Shown: positions 24,610 through 33,841, numbered from the stretch's first letter. The stretch: DNA of 64,000 nt from an uncultured Oscillospiraceae bacterium (GCA_947626315.1 CANQRQ010000005.1:59060-123059); one strand, 5' to 3'. Notes: generated by a model from the letters alone, not told the origin. A program made the numbers and translations.

Positions 24610-26679
24610 TCATTCCTCCGCGGGCTCGTCCTCCGGCGCGATGCCGGTGGCCTTCCCGTCGGCAGAAACCTCATACACCAGAGCGTCCTCCCGGGGGCCC
24701 TCCTCCTTCTCGGCCACGGGGGCCGGGGCAACGGGGGCGGGCACGGACAGAGCGCGGATGGAGAGGGAGACCTTGTGCTTTTCCTCGTCGATGGCGGTGA
24801 TCTTGGCGTCCACCACGTCGCCCACCGCCAGCACCTCGTCGGGCTTGGCAATGCGGCGGTTGGCGATCTGGCTGATATGGATCAGGCCGTCCACGCCCGG
24901 AACGATCTCCGCGAAAGCGCCGAAGGGCATGAGCTTGACCACCTTGACGGAAGCCACGCTGTCCACGCTGTACTTTCTGGTGAACTCCAGCCAGGGATCG
25001 GCGTCCGGGTCCTTGTAGCCCAGGGAGATTTTCCGCTTCTCCTTGTCAAAGCCGATCACGTAGACCTGGATCTCGTCCCCCACAGAGAGGACCTCAGAGG
25101 GCTGATGGATCCGGCCCCAGCTCAGCTCGGACACGTGCACCATGCCGTCGATGCCGCCGATATCCACGAAAGCGCCGTAGCTGGTCATGGACTTGACCAC
25201 GCCGTTATACCGCTTGCCCACCTCGATCTCGTTCCAGATGGCCTCGATGCGCTCCCGGCGCTCGGCCTGGGCAACGCGGCGGATGGAGCCAACCACCCGC
25301 TTGCGGGCCCGGTTGACCTCAGTGATCTTCAGACGGACCGTCTTCTTCACCAGCTGGGACAGCTCCGCGTCTCTAGGCAGATCGGTCTGGGAGGCAGGAA
25401 CGAACACCCGCACGCCCTTCACGCTGACCACAACGCCGCCCTTGTTCTCCTCGGTGACGACGCCCTCCATCACAGTGCCGTCTTCCACCGCGGCCTCCAC
25501 ATCGTTCCAGATCTTGGCAGCATCCAAGCGCTTCTTGGAGAGCATGGCGGTACCTTCCACGTCATTGACGCGGACGACAACGGCCTCCACCTCGTCGCCC
25601 ACCTTCACGGCGTCCTCCAGCTTGGTGCCGTCCTCGGTGAACTCCTCGGCAGGGATAAAGCCGGAGTACTTGGCGCCCAGGTCAACGCTGACCTCTGTGC
25701 CGGTGATGGCCACCACGGTGCCCGTCACTTTATCCCCGTTATATATTGTTTTGAGAGTCTCCTCCAGCATTTCATCGAAGGTCAGTTCCTTCTCAACTGC
25801 GGATTCTTCAACCTTGATCTCGTCTTTAATCTCGTCGCTCATTTTGTTCCTTACCTCCTTAATAATCCACGCCGGAGTCGATGCGCCGGCTGTCAGCCCG
25901 GCGACTTCAGCAGTTTTGAGCTTGTCCAGATCCAGTTCATCCGGTCTCTCAATAAACTGGACGTTGTCGCAGTGCTCACGGCACAGCTGGGCCAGATGCA
26001 GGCTGTTGGCGCTGTGCTTTCCGCCGATGACCACCATGGCGTCGCAGCCGGAAGCCAGAGCTATAGCTTCCTCCTGACGCGTAGACGTCGCAAAACATAT
26101 TGTATCAGATATTTTTGCATTTGTACATCTTTTTTTTATGATATCGCAACATTCGGTAAAATTATTATGGGTCTGGGTGGTTTGGACAACCACTGTTAGG
26201 GGTTTTTTCCAAATATCCTCCCGGGAATCCAGCCACTGCGCCGTTTCTTCCGGATTTTCCAGGACTTTGTGCTCTCCGCACCAGCCGCAGATCGCCTCCA
26301 CCTCCGGGTGCCGCCGGCTGCCGATGATCAGCACGAAGCGCCCCTCCTCCTCCGCCCGGCTGACGATCCGGTGGATCGCCTTGACCTTCGGGCAGGTGGC
26401 GTCGGTGATGATAGCGCCCCGGGCCTCGATAGCCCGGCAAATTTCCCGGGAAACCCCGTGGGCCCGGAGGATCACGTGCTCCCCCGGCGAAAGCTCCTCC
26501 GGCGACTGGACCACGCTGAGCCCCCGGCTCTCCAGGCTGGCCACCATCTCCCGGTTATGTATGAGCTCCCCGAAGCTTCGGCAGGGCCCCTGCTCCGCCA
26601 GCAGCTTCTCCGCCATCTCCACCGAGCGGCTGACGCCGAAGCAGAAGCCCGCGCTCTTGGCGACCCTCAGCTCCCGCAT
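24610..26679 (-). CDS. ispH: Bifunctional HMBPP reductase IspH and ribosomal protein S1
   Basis: 689 aa. Residues 1-279 are IspH with the three cluster-binding cysteines C13, C96 and C195; it makes IPP and DMAPP in the last MEP-pathway step. Residues 280-689 hold four S1 RNA-binding repeats (starting near 310, 395, 480 and 565) and an acidic tail. The fusion is known in Clostridia. At codon 280 (ATG at 25842) an AAGGAGG site lies just upstream, so free S1 may also be made. The start overlaps the cmk end by 13 nt. Confidence 0.95.
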   Translation of the reverse strand: MRELRVAKSAGFCFGVSRSVEMAEKLLAEQGPCRSFGELIHNREMVASLESRGLSVVQSPEELSPGEHVILRAHGVSREICRAIEARGAIITDATCPKVKAIHRIVSRAEEEGRFVLIIGSRRHPEVEAICGWCGEHKVLENPEETAQWLDSREDIWKKPLTVVVQTTQTHNNFTECCDIIKKRCTNAKISDTICFATSTRQEEAIALASGCDAMVVIGGKHSANSLHLAQLCREHCDNVQFIERPDELDLDKLKTAEVAGLTAGASTPAWIIKEVRNKMSDEIKDEIKVEESAVEKELTFDEMLEETLKTIYNGDKVTGTVVAITGTEVSVDLGAKYSGFIPAEEFTEDGTKLEDAVKVGDEVEAVVVRVNDVEGTAMLSKKRLDAAKIWNDVEAAVEDGTVMEGVVTEENKGGVVVSVKGVRVFVPASQTDLPRDAELSQLVKKTVRLKITEVNRARKRVVGSIRRVAQAERRERIEAIWNEIEVGKRYNGVVKSMTSYGAFVDIGGIDGMVHVSELSWGRIHQPSEVLSVGDEIQVYVIGFDKEKRKISLGYKDPDADPWLEFTRKYSVDSVASVKVVKLMPFGAFAEIVPGVDGLIHISQIANRRIAKPDEVLAVGDVVDAKITAIDEEKHKVSLSIRALSVPAPVAPAPVAEKEEGPREDALVYEVSADGKATGIAPEDEPAEE
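25840..25860 (-). promoter_or_regulatory. Internal ribosome binding site for a stand-alone S1 protein
   Basis: Inside the fused gene, AAGGAGG (25854-25860) lies 11 nt before ATG at 25842, with AAGGA again 6 nt before it. The ATG is exactly at the IspH/S1 domain boundary (M280, starting MSDEIKDE). Confidence 0.65.
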
Positions 26680-27377
26680 GGCTTTCCCTCCGCCGGCTCC
26701 AGGCCCAGCCGGTCCCGGATCAGGCCGCAGAGCAGCTGGAAGCTCTCTTCAAAGCCGATGTCGCTGGTGTCCACCAGCACGGCGTCCTCCGCCGGCTTCA
26801 GCGGCGCCACGGCCCGGCCCCTGTCCTGAGCGTCCCGCTGCTCAATGGCCTGCAGGGTCTCCTCAAAGCTCACCGGCGTGCCCTTGGCCTCCAGCTCCAG
26901 CATCCGCCGCCGGGCCCGTGCCTCCGGGCTGGCCGTCAGGAAGATTTTCAGCTCCGCCCGGGGCAGCACCACCGTACCGATGTCCCGCCCGTCCATGATC
27001 ACGCTGTGCTCCCGGGCCATCTTCTGCTGCATCTCCAGCAGGAAGGCCCGGACCGCCGGCAGCGCGGACACGTCCGAGGCGCACAGGGAGATCTCCGGCC
27101 GGCGGATTGCGGCGGAGACGTCCTCCCCGTTCAAAAACATCCGCTGCTCCCCTTCCCCGTTGTAGGCCATGCGGATCTCCAGCTCCGGGAGCATGGCGGC
27201 CACCGCCGCCTCATTCTTCCGGTCCAGCCCCCGGCGGAACGCCGCCAGGCCCACCGTCCGGTAGATGGCCCCTGTGTCCACATAGAGGATGCCGAAGGCG
27301 GCGGCGCAGCGCCGGGCCAGGCTGCTCTTTCCGGCCCCGGAGGGGCCGTCAATGGCGATGGAGACAAGCTTGTTCAT
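26667..27377 (-). CDS. cmk: Cytidylate kinase
   Basis: 236 aa. P-loop GPSGAGKSS (11-19), then DTGAIYR, and MDGRDIGTVVLP near the middle, all Cmk hallmarks. It phosphorylates CMP and dCMP with ATP. The start codon shares one base with the preceding flavoprotein stop (TAATG), and the end overlaps ispH by 13 nt. The cmk-ispH-rpsA order is common in Clostridia. Confidence 0.96.
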   Translation of the reverse strand: MNKLVSIAIDGPSGAGKSSLARRCAAAFGILYVDTGAIYRTVGLAAFRRGLDRKNEAAVAAMLPELEIRMAYNGEGEQRMFLNGEDVSAAIRRPEISLCASDVSALPAVRAFLLEMQQKMAREHSVIMDGRDIGTVVLPRAELKIFLTASPEARARRRMLELEAKGTPVSFEETLQAIEQRDAQDRGRAVAPLKPAEDAVLVDTSDIGFEESFQLLCGLIRDRLGLEPAEGKPCGS

Positions 27378-28612
27378 TAAAATTCATCCTTTAACACAGA
27401 TATTCCGGCCGTATAGCCGGTGGACCAGGCGATTTGCAGATTGAAGCCGCCTGTGTACGCGTCTACATCCAGCAGCTCCCCGGCGAAATACAGGCCCCGC
27501 ACCAGCTTGGACTCCATGGTCCGGGGGTTCACCTCCCGGGTGCTGATCCCCCCAGCGGTGACAATGGCCTCGCCGATGGGCCGCATGCCGCTGACAGACA
27601 CGGGAAAGGCCTTAAACAGCCGCACCAGGCCCAGCCGCTGCTCCCGGGTGACGTCATGCACCTTCCGGTCCTCCGGGATGCCGGAGAGGCGGACCAGCAC
27701 CGGGATCATGCTCCGCCCGGCCAGATCCTGCAGGGCGTTCTTGAATTCCCGGTTGGCGTACTTCTCAAAATCCCGCAAAATCCGCTGGTCCAGCTTTTTC
27801 TCATCCAGGCCGGGCTTCAGGTCGATCTCCAGCCGGTACGCCGCCCGGCCCATCCGCCGCATGTGGGCGCTGGCGGAGAGCACCAGCGGGCCCGAGACGC
27901 CGAAGTGGGTAAACAGCAGCTCCCCCAGCTCCCGGAAGATCAGCTTTCCGTCCTCATAGGCCGAGAGGACCACGTTTTTCAGGGTAAAGCCCTGGAGCTC
28001 CCCGCAAAAACCGTCCCCGCTCTCCAGCGGGACCAGAGACGGCCTGGTTGGCATCACGCTGTGCCCCAGCGCGGCCGCCATCCGGTAGCCCGCGCCGGTG
28101 GACCCGGTGAGCGGATAGGAGAGCCCGCCGGTGCAGAGGGCCGCCGCCCGGCAGTCCATGATCCCCTCCGGGGTCCTGACGCCGCAGATTGCCCCCTCCC
28201 GGGTCAGAAGCTCTGAGGCAGAGGTGTGCAGCACCCGCACCCCGGCGCGGCGGCAGAGCCGGCTCAGCAGCTCCGCCACGTCGTTTGCGTTGTCGGACAC
28301 GGGGAACACCCGGTTCCCCCGCTCGGTCTTCAACGGCAGGCCCCGGCTCTCAAAAAAAGCCATGGCGTCCGCCGGGGAGAAGCGGTTCACCGCGCTGTAG
28401 AGGAAACGCCCGTCCCCGGGGATGTTGGCCATAAAGGTCTTTACATCGCAGTTGTTGGTCAAGTTGCAGCGGCCCTTGCCGGTGATGCGCAGCTTGCGCC
28501 CCAGCAGCCGGTTCGGCTCCAGCAGGACCGTGTCCACGCCCCGCTCCGCCGCCGTCAGGGCGCACATCAGCCCGGCCGCTCCTCCGCCGATGACGATCAG
28601 ATCTGTCTTCAT
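27377..28612 (-). CDS. NAD(P)/FAD-dependent oxidoreductase of the HI0933/YhiN family
   Basis: 411 aa flavoprotein. VIGGGAAGLMCA (7-18) is the FAD-binding beta-alpha-beta motif. GRKLRITGKGRCNLTNNC is the family signature, and the C-terminal TAGGISTREVNPRTMESK closes the FAD site. Relatives include BaiN, which acts in bile-acid dehydroxylation in some gut Clostridia, but most members have no proven role and this context (between rluB and cmk) is housekeeping. No specific reaction is assigned. Confidence 0.9.
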   Translation of the reverse strand: MKTDLIVIGGGAAGLMCALTAAERGVDTVLLEPNRLLGRKLRITGKGRCNLTNNCDVKTFMANIPGDGRFLYSAVNRFSPADAMAFFESRGLPLKTERGNRVFPVSDNANDVAELLSRLCRRAGVRVLHTSASELLTREGAICGVRTPEGIMDCRAAALCTGGLSYPLTGSTGAGYRMAAALGHSVMPTRPSLVPLESGDGFCGELQGFTLKNVVLSAYEDGKLIFRELGELLFTHFGVSGPLVLSASAHMRRMGRAAYRLEIDLKPGLDEKKLDQRILRDFEKYANREFKNALQDLAGRSMIPVLVRLSGIPEDRKVHDVTREQRLGLVRLFKAFPVSVSGMRPIGEAIVTAGGISTREVNPRTMESKLVRGLYFAGELLDVDAYTGGFNLQIAWSTGYTAGISVLKDEF

Positions 28613-28625
28613 TCCGCTCGCGGCC

Positions 28626-29333
28626 TCACTCCAGCACCCGCCGGACTTCTTCTTCCGTCAGGCGCCGCCAGCATCCGCTCTTCAGGTCTCCCAGCTCCAG
28701 GGGCCCCTCCCGGACCCGCAGAAGCTTGGTGACCTTCAGGCCCGCCAGCTCGCACATCCGGCGCACCTGCCGATTCCGGCCCTCCCAGATGGTGACGGAC
28801 AAAATCGCGCCGCTGTCAAAGCGGCGGAGGATCTCCACCTGGGCGGGGCGGGTCAGCGCGCCGTCCAGCTCCACCGGCAGCCGCAGCCGGGCCGCCTTCT
28901 CCTCGATCTTCTCTCCCTGCACCCAGGTATGATAGGTCTTGCCGAAATTCCCGGAGGGGTGGCTGAGCCGGTGGATAAAATCCCCGTCGTTGCTCAGCAC
29001 CAGCAGGCCCTCGGAATACATGTCCAGCCGGCCCGCCGGGACCAGCCGGACCCCCAGCTCCGCCGTCAGCTCCGTGACGTTCCGGCGGCCCTTCTCGTCC
29101 CGCAGGGTGGTCACGTAGCCCCGGGGCTTGTTGAGCATTATGTAGAGCTTCTCCTCCGGGCGGGGCAGCTCCCGGCCGTTGACCAGGATCCGGTCCCTCT
29201 CCGGGTCCGCCCGGTCCCCCAGGCCGGCCGTCCGGCCGTTCACCGTCACATGCCCGGCGGCGATCTCCTCCTCCGCCGCCCGGCGGGACATAAGCCCGGC
29301 GGCGGATATCAGCTTTTGCAGTCGTTCCGTCAT
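28626..29333 (-). CDS. 23S rRNA pseudouridine synthase, RsuA/RluB family
   Basis: 235 aa from the ATG at 29333 (MTERLQKLISAAGLMSRRAAE), chosen because it overlaps the dac stop as ATGA. Residues 1-60 are an S4 RNA-binding domain. PAGRLDMYSEGLLVLSNDG carries the catalytic Asp, and EGRNRQVRRMCE is the RsuA-family motif. It converts a uridine of rRNA (usually 23S U2605 region) to pseudouridine. The rluB-scpB-scpA neighbourhood is typical of Firmicutes. Confidence 0.93.
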   Translation of the reverse strand: MTERLQKLISAAGLMSRRAAEEEIAAGHVTVNGRTAGLGDRADPERDRILVNGRELPRPEEKLYIMLNKPRGYVTTLRDEKGRRNVTELTAELGVRLVPAGRLDMYSEGLLVLSNDGDFIHRLSHPSGNFGKTYHTWVQGEKIEEKAARLRLPVELDGALTRPAQVEILRRFDSGAILSVTIWEGRNRQVRRMCELAGLKVTKLLRVREGPLELGDLKSGCWRRLTEEEVRRVLE

Positions 29334-30427
29334 GAAAGAGGCTCCATCCATCTCTCCGTAAAGCTGCCGGTGGGCAGCTTCAGGGGCACATCCTTCTCGT
29401 AGACAAGCTCCGTCTCCGCCACCTTCTCCCCGTCCAGCAGCACGCTCAGGGTGCCGGCCGGGTCCCCGGCCTTCACCGGCGCGAAAACAAAAAAGGGCAG
29501 CTCCGCCCGCAGCACCGGCAGCGCCGTGTTGGGCAGGAACAGCTTCAGCTCCTCCGGCACAGCCTGGGCATTCTCAGCGCTGCCGGAGACGACCGGGACC
29601 TCAAAGCGCAGGTCCCCGCCGATCAGCCGCTCGGCATAGTTGGCGTAGGCCCAGTCGTAAAGCCTTTGATGGTCGTTCCAGTCGTCCGGGTCGGAGAGGG
29701 TCACGCAGATCAGGCGCATCCCCTCCCGCTCGCAGCATGTCACCAGGCAGCGCCCCGCCAGTTGAGTATAGCCGGTCTTCCCGGCGATGCAGCCGGGGCA
29801 CTCCCGCAGCAGCCGGTTATGGTTTACATAAGTCTGTTCCTTTACCGTGGCGCTCTCGGTTCCGGCCAGGGCGGCAAAGGTCTCGTTTCGCATACAGTAG
29901 TCCATCAGCAGGGCCAGATCCCGGGCGGTGGAGTAGTGCTCCTCGGCGTTGAGGCCGTGGGGGTTCACAAAATGGCTGCTCTCCATGCCCAGCTCCTCGG
30001 CCTTTTGGTTCATCAGCCGGGCAAAGGCCTCCTCCCCCTCCGCGGCGCAGTTGGCCAGGGCCAGGGCCGCGTCGTTCCCGGAGGCCAGGAGCAGGCCGGT
30101 CAAAAGCTCCCGGACGCTGTAGCTCTCCCCGGGCTTCAGGTACATGGAGGAGCCCTCCACGGCGCACCAGGCCGGGTCGATCTCCACCGTCTGCTCCAGG
30201 GGGAGCAGCTCGATGGCCAGGATCGCCGTCATGAGCTTGGTCGTGCTGGCGATCAGGGAGCGTCGGTCCGCGTTTTTCTCGTAGATCACTTCTCCCCCGC
30301 TGTGCATCACCACCGCGCAGTCCGCGCTGACGGAGGGCTGCCCCTCCGCCCGGGCGGCGGGACAGCAGGCGAGCAGCAGAGCGGCCGCAAGGGCCGCGGA
30401 AAGAATTCTCTTAATAATAAGCACCAC
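29330..30427 (-). CDS. D-alanyl-D-alanine carboxypeptidase (DacF/DacB type, S11)
   Basis: 365 aa with an N-terminal signal peptide (about 1-27, ending ARA). The penicillin-binding motifs are S61TTK64, S116GN118 and K217TG219. The C-terminal domain (about 285-360) matches the PBP5-associated fold; no clear C-terminal amphipathic anchor is seen. It trims the terminal D-Ala from peptidoglycan stem peptides, and the DacF group acts in spore cortex formation. Neighbours ytfJ, scpA/B and rluB resemble the Bacillus dacB-ypuA-ytfJ regions. Whether it is vegetative or sporulation-specific is not clear. Confidence 0.92.
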   Translation of the reverse strand: MVLIIKRILSAALAAALLLACCPAARAEGQPSVSADCAVVMHSGGEVIYEKNADRRSLIASTTKLMTAILAIELLPLEQTVEIDPAWCAVEGSSMYLKPGESYSVRELLTGLLLASGNDAALALANCAAEGEEAFARLMNQKAEELGMESSHFVNPHGLNAEEHYSTARDLALLMDYCMRNETFAALAGTESATVKEQTYVNHNRLLRECPGCIAGKTGYTQLAGRCLVTCCEREGMRLICVTLSDPDDWNDHQRLYDWAYANYAERLIGGDLRFEVPVVSGSAENAQAVPEELKLFLPNTALPVLRAELPFFVFAPVKAGDPAGTLSVLLDGEKVAETELVYEKDVPLKLPTGSFTERWMEPLS

Positions 30428-30486
30428 CCTGTCTTTCTTTGGGCAGTGCTTATTATTGCCAGTTCTTCAAAGGAATGAACACGGGA

Positions 30487-30873
30487 TTATTTTCCTTCCT
30501 TCTGCTTGGCGATGAAGCTGTCCACCCGGTCCATCACCTGGGGTACCAGGTCGATCAGCCGGTCAACGGTGTTGCTGGCGGGAGGCGTGACGTTGATCAT
30601 CCGGATATGCCCGTCCTTGATGACCAGGAAGCCGATGGGCTCGATTTTGACGCCCGTGCCGTTGCCGCCGCCGTAGTTGCGGGTTCCGGAGGCGTTCTTG
30701 CCGCCGAACTCCGCGCCGCCGCCGCCGAAGCCCACGCTGATTTTGGAGATGGGAACCAGGGTGATGCCGTCCGGCGTGTAGATCGGGTCGCCTACCACCG
30801 TGTCTACCTTGAGAATGTTCTTCACATTCTCCATCGTGGTCTGCATGAGTTCACTGATAGGGTTGTTATCCAT
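30487..30873 (-). CDS. ytfJ: Spore protein of the YtfJ/GerW family
   Basis: 128 aa. A glycine-rich core (KISVGFGGGGAEFGGKN, then GGGNGTGVKIEPIGFLVI) is diagnostic of the YtfJ/GerW family, a forespore-made protein needed for efficient germination in Bacillus. The gene overlaps the preceding ytfI gene by 8 nt; the same pair occurs in B. subtilis. Its presence supports a spore-forming host. Confidence 0.93.
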   Translation of the reverse strand: MDNNPISELMQTTMENVKNILKVDTVVGDPIYTPDGITLVPISKISVGFGGGGAEFGGKNASGTRNYGGGNGTGVKIEPIGFLVIKDGHIRMINVTPPASNTVDRLIDLVPQVMDRVDSFIAKQKEGK

Positions 30874-31600
30874 TTGCGTTCATCCTTTCCTCTGCCTGTG
30901 CATTTTCTTGGTTGTTCGTCTCTATCTCAATTTCATGATCCGCATCTGTGCCCCCGGTCTTTTTCGCCCGCCGCTTCTCCTTGGCCAGGCGGAGCTTGTT
31001 CCGGATCAGCAGCCCCAGGGCGCTGAAGAGGATGGAAAACAGGAGGCCGAAAATTTTCCCGATCCGGATGGTGAGCGCCAGGCCGAAATCGAGCCGCGTG
31101 CTCTCCGCCGTGAAGTCCACATCCGTGCGGACCAGGCAATCCTTCACCCGGAAGCGCTCCCGGCAGATGGGCGCCAGGGCCGACAGCGCGGCGTTCACCG
31201 CGCCGTAGGTCATCGCCGTGTCATAGGGGTCCGGGCCCGCCGCCGTATAGTCCAGCAGGAAGCGGTCCACCTTGAAGGCCCGGCCGAACCGGCCGAAGCT
31301 CCTGAGCACGGATTTGACCAGGGAGAGGATCTCCTCCCCGCTGAAGCTGAGCTTCGGTTTCTTTTTGGGCTTTTCCGTCCCGTCCGGCGGGTTCTTTTTC
31401 TTCTTGATCCGCTTGGGCTTTTTCTGTTTGGGCGGCTTGTCCTCCCCCGGCTTTTTGGGGATCAGCTGCAGCAGGACGCCGCAGACCTTGGCCGACACAT
31501 GCAGCTGCCCCCCCTCATAGCCCAGGTCGGCCCCGATGGGGATCAGCATGATGCCGGCGATGATCAGCACGATCACGCCCAAAACAATCAACGCCGTCAA
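30866..31600 (-). CDS. DUF2953 membrane protein (YtfI-like)
   Basis: 244 aa. The likely start is TTG at 31600, with GAGGAG (part of the scpB stop region) 9 nt upstream. One N-terminal membrane span (TALIVLGVIVLIIAGIMLIPIG) is followed by a long Lys/Pro-rich stretch (about 60-90) and a DUF2953 domain, with a second hydrophobic segment near 205-225. The family always sits next to ytfJ in spore formers, but its biochemical role is unknown. Confidence 0.85.
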   Translation of the reverse strand: MTALIVLGVIVLIIAGIMLIPIGADLGYEGGQLHVSAKVCGVLLQLIPKKPGEDKPPKQKKPKRIKKKKNPPDGTEKPKKKPKLSFSGEEILSLVKSVLRSFGRFGRAFKVDRFLLDYTAAGPDPYDTAMTYGAVNAALSALAPICRERFRVKDCLVRTDVDFTAESTRLDFGLALTIRIGKIFGLLFSILFSALGLLIRNKLRLAKEKRRAKKTGGTDADHEIEIETNNQENAQAEERMNANG

Positions 31601-31606
31601 ATACCA

Positions 31607-32212
31607 TCACTCCTCTGTTATCTCGCTGAGCGCCATCTGCTCCTCGCCGCCAGCGTTCTGCAGCTGTTCGATCTGCCGCTGCAGCTTCTCCAGCCCCTCG
31701 CCGCCGGTCATGTCCGGCAGCGGGGGAAGCTCGTCCAGCGAGCTGATACCCATGGTGCGCAGAAATACGTCCGTCGTCTCAAAAATCGCCGGCCGGCCGG
31801 GCGCCTCCAGCCTGCCGCAGGGGCGGATCAGCCCCCGCTCCGTCAGGGCGCTGACAGTGTACGCGCTGTCCACGCCCCGCACCTGGTCGATATAGGCCCG
31901 GGTCACCGGTTGAAAATAGGCCACGATGGCCAGCGTCTCCAGGGCGGGCTGGGAGAGCATCGGGGGCTTGCGCTGCTCCAGCACCTTGGAGATCACATCC
32001 GCGAAGGCCGGAGCGGAGCACAGCTGCAGCCGCTTGTCCAGCCGGAGCAGGCGCAGCCCGCGCCCCTCCGCCTCGTATTGCCCGGCCAGCCGCTCTGCGG
32101 CCTCGTAGATCTCTTCCTCGCTCTTTCCCAAAATCAGCGAGAGGCGGGCCGCCGGTACGCTGTCCCCCGCGGCAAATAAGATGGCCTCCAGGGCCGCGGA
32201 AAGCTCCGTCAT
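31607..32212 (-). CDS. scpB: Chromosome segregation and condensation protein ScpB
   Basis: 201 aa from the ATG at 32212 (MTELSAALEAILFAAGDSV) with a GAGAGGA site upstream. Two winged-helix domains are visible; PALETLAIVAYFQPVTRAYIDQVRGVDS is the ScpB hallmark. It is a kleisin-associated subunit of the Smc-ScpAB condensin. The gene follows scpA by 16 bp. Confidence 0.95.
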   Translation of the reverse strand: MTELSAALEAILFAAGDSVPAARLSLILGKSEEEIYEAAERLAGQYEAEGRGLRLLRLDKRLQLCSAPAFADVISKVLEQRKPPMLSQPALETLAIVAYFQPVTRAYIDQVRGVDSAYTVSALTERGLIRPCGRLEAPGRPAIFETTDVFLRTMGISSLDELPPLPDMTGGEGLEKLQRQIEQLQNAGGEEQMALSEITEE

Positions 32213-32228
32213 GATCCAGCTCTTCCTC

Positions 32229-33014
32229 TCATTCAATGATATTCTCCACGATCTCTTCCGTATCGCCGCCGGTAAAGTCCAGGTAATAGTCCCCGTCCTG
32301 CCGCCGGATGCGGACGCTCCCGATCCCGCACAGCTCCAGCACCGACACGAAGGTGGCCACCAGCTCCGAGCGGGACCGGCAGCCGGCATACAGCTCGTTC
32401 AGCGTGGCGCTGCCGGCGCGCAGTCTGTCGATGATCTGCCGGCTCTTGTCCCGCACGCTGTAGACGATCCGTTTCGGGATGGCGGAGGCAAAACCCTCCT
32501 CCGGCTCCGGCGTCCGCCCGCCCCGGGCGTACACGCCGTACAGGGCCCGGAGCAGGTCCACCGGCTCATGCCGGTATTCGTATTCTCTGGCGCTCTTCGG
32601 CAGCGGCTCCGGAAGCTTGGCGTAATACAGCAGCCCCAGCCTGGAGGCCTCTCTCAGTTCCGGGAGCACCTTCTGCACCGCGGCAAAGAGATCCCGGCAC
32701 TTCAGCTGCTCCAGGGAGGCCATCAAAACCTCCAGCTCGGAGACCTCCTCCTCGGCCGACAGCAGGGTTTTCGTCTTGATATACAGCAGCGTGGCCGCCA
32801 TCTGCACAAACTCGCTGGCGATTTCCAGGTCCATCTGCTGCATCCGGTCCAGATAGGCCAGATACTGGTCCAGGATATCGGAGATGCTCAGGTCCCGGAT
32901 CTCTATTTTGTTTTTTTGCAGCAGCATCAGGATCAGGCTCAGCGGACCTTCAAAGTCCTGCATCTCCTCTTTCTCCCTGACGATGCCCTCCAAATAAAAG
33001 CTGGGATTTTCCAT
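32229..33014 (-). CDS. scpA: Chromosome segregation kleisin ScpA
   Basis: 261 aa. The N-terminal FEGPLSLILMLLQKNKIEIRD stretch is the ScpA signature that binds the Smc neck; the C-terminal winged helix (SRSELVATFVSVLELC) binds the Smc head. It bridges Smc dimers in condensin. It is coded 16 bp after the M50 protease and ahead of scpB in one operon. Confidence 0.96.
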   Translation of the reverse strand: MENPSFYLEGIVREKEEMQDFEGPLSLILMLLQKNKIEIRDLSISDILDQYLAYLDRMQQMDLEIASEFVQMAATLLYIKTKTLLSAEEEVSELEVLMASLEQLKCRDLFAAVQKVLPELREASRLGLLYYAKLPEPLPKSAREYEYRHEPVDLLRALYGVYARGGRTPEPEEGFASAIPKRIVYSVRDKSRQIIDRLRAGSATLNELYAGCRSRSELVATFVSVLELCGIGSVRIRRQDGDYYLDFTGGDTEEIVENIIE

Positions 33015-33029
33015 CTGTCCCCCGGGAAG

Positions 33030-33731
33030 CTATAAGAATAGGCGCAGCGCCAGCTCCGCCGCCCACTGGGCCACGGGAAACAGGGCGTTGAACGCGGCGG
33101 AGATCAGGGCCGACAGCGGGCGGCCCAGGGCCCCCGAGGCCACCAGCACCAGCATGAGCAGCGAGCCGTAGCGCTCGTAGCGCATGAGCTTGTAATAGCT
33201 CTCGTCGCTCATCAGGGCGAAAAGCACCTTCGAGCCGTCCAGCGGCGGCACCGGCAGCAGGTTGAACACCGCCAGCCCCAGGCTGATATACGCCGTCAGC
33301 TCCAGCATCTCCAGCAGATAGCCGCCCACGCCGTCAAAGCCCAGGAAAAAATACGCCGCCCCATAGAGGAAAAGGAACACCACCGTGATCAGCAGGTTGC
33401 TTGCCGGCCCGGCCAGCGCCGTGACCGCCATGCCCCGTTTGGGGTTTTTGAAGTTGGCCATGTTCACCGGCACGGGCTTGGCCCAGCCCACGTGGAACAC
33501 CAGCATCATCAACAGGCCCATCGGGTCCAGATGCTTCAGCGGGTTCAGGGTCAGCCGGCCCGCCCGTTTGGCGGTGTTGTCCCCCAAAAGATAAGCCACG
33601 GCCCCGTGGCTCAGCTCGTGGAGCGTGATGCACAGCAGCGACGGGATCAGCCCCAGCAGGATACTGAGCAGATAGCTGAAGTCAAAACCGTCCCATATTT
33701 CCTGCACGGCGCTGATCTTCCTCACCCCCAT
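33030..33731 (-). CDS. Site-2 protease-like M50 membrane metallopeptidase
   Basis: 233 aa with about five membrane spans. HELSH (38-42) supplies the zinc-binding His pair and catalytic Glu, and NLLPVPPLDGSKVL supplies the Asp ligand, typical of YwhC-like S2P proteases. Such enzymes cut membrane-spanning regulators; the target is unknown. It starts with GAGGAATT before the ATG and heads the scpA-scpB-ytfI-ytfJ run. It differs from the second S2P at 60078-60683. Confidence 0.9.
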   Translation of the reverse strand: MGVRKISAVQEIWDGFDFSYLLSILLGLIPSLLCITLHELSHGAVAYLLGDNTAKRAGRLTLNPLKHLDPMGLLMMLVFHVGWAKPVPVNMANFKNPKRGMAVTALAGPASNLLITVVFLFLYGAAYFFLGFDGVGGYLLEMLELTAYISLGLAVFNLLPVPPLDGSKVLFALMSDESYYKLMRYERYGSLLMLVLVASGALGRPLSALISAAFNALFPVAQWAAELALRLFL

Positions 33732-33825
33732 AATTCCTCAATTATATTTTACCAGAAACGGAAGCAAATTACAAGAGCGGGCCGCTGTTTTTCTTCTGCG
33801 TCCGCGCAACGGGGGAACGCTTTTG

Positions 33826-33841
33826 CTGTCATTAATGACAG
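33826..33841. promoter_or_regulatory. 16-bp perfect palindrome upstream of the second solute-binding-like gene
   Basis: CTGTCATTAATGACAG lies 33 bp before the ATG at 33875, at a position suited to a repressor operator. No matching regulator is adjacent. Confidence 0.4.

Noticed and set aside
24559..26199. 546-codon plus-strand frame opposite the IspH-S1 gene
   Set aside because: Antisense to a well-supported fusion gene, no ribosome site or domain.
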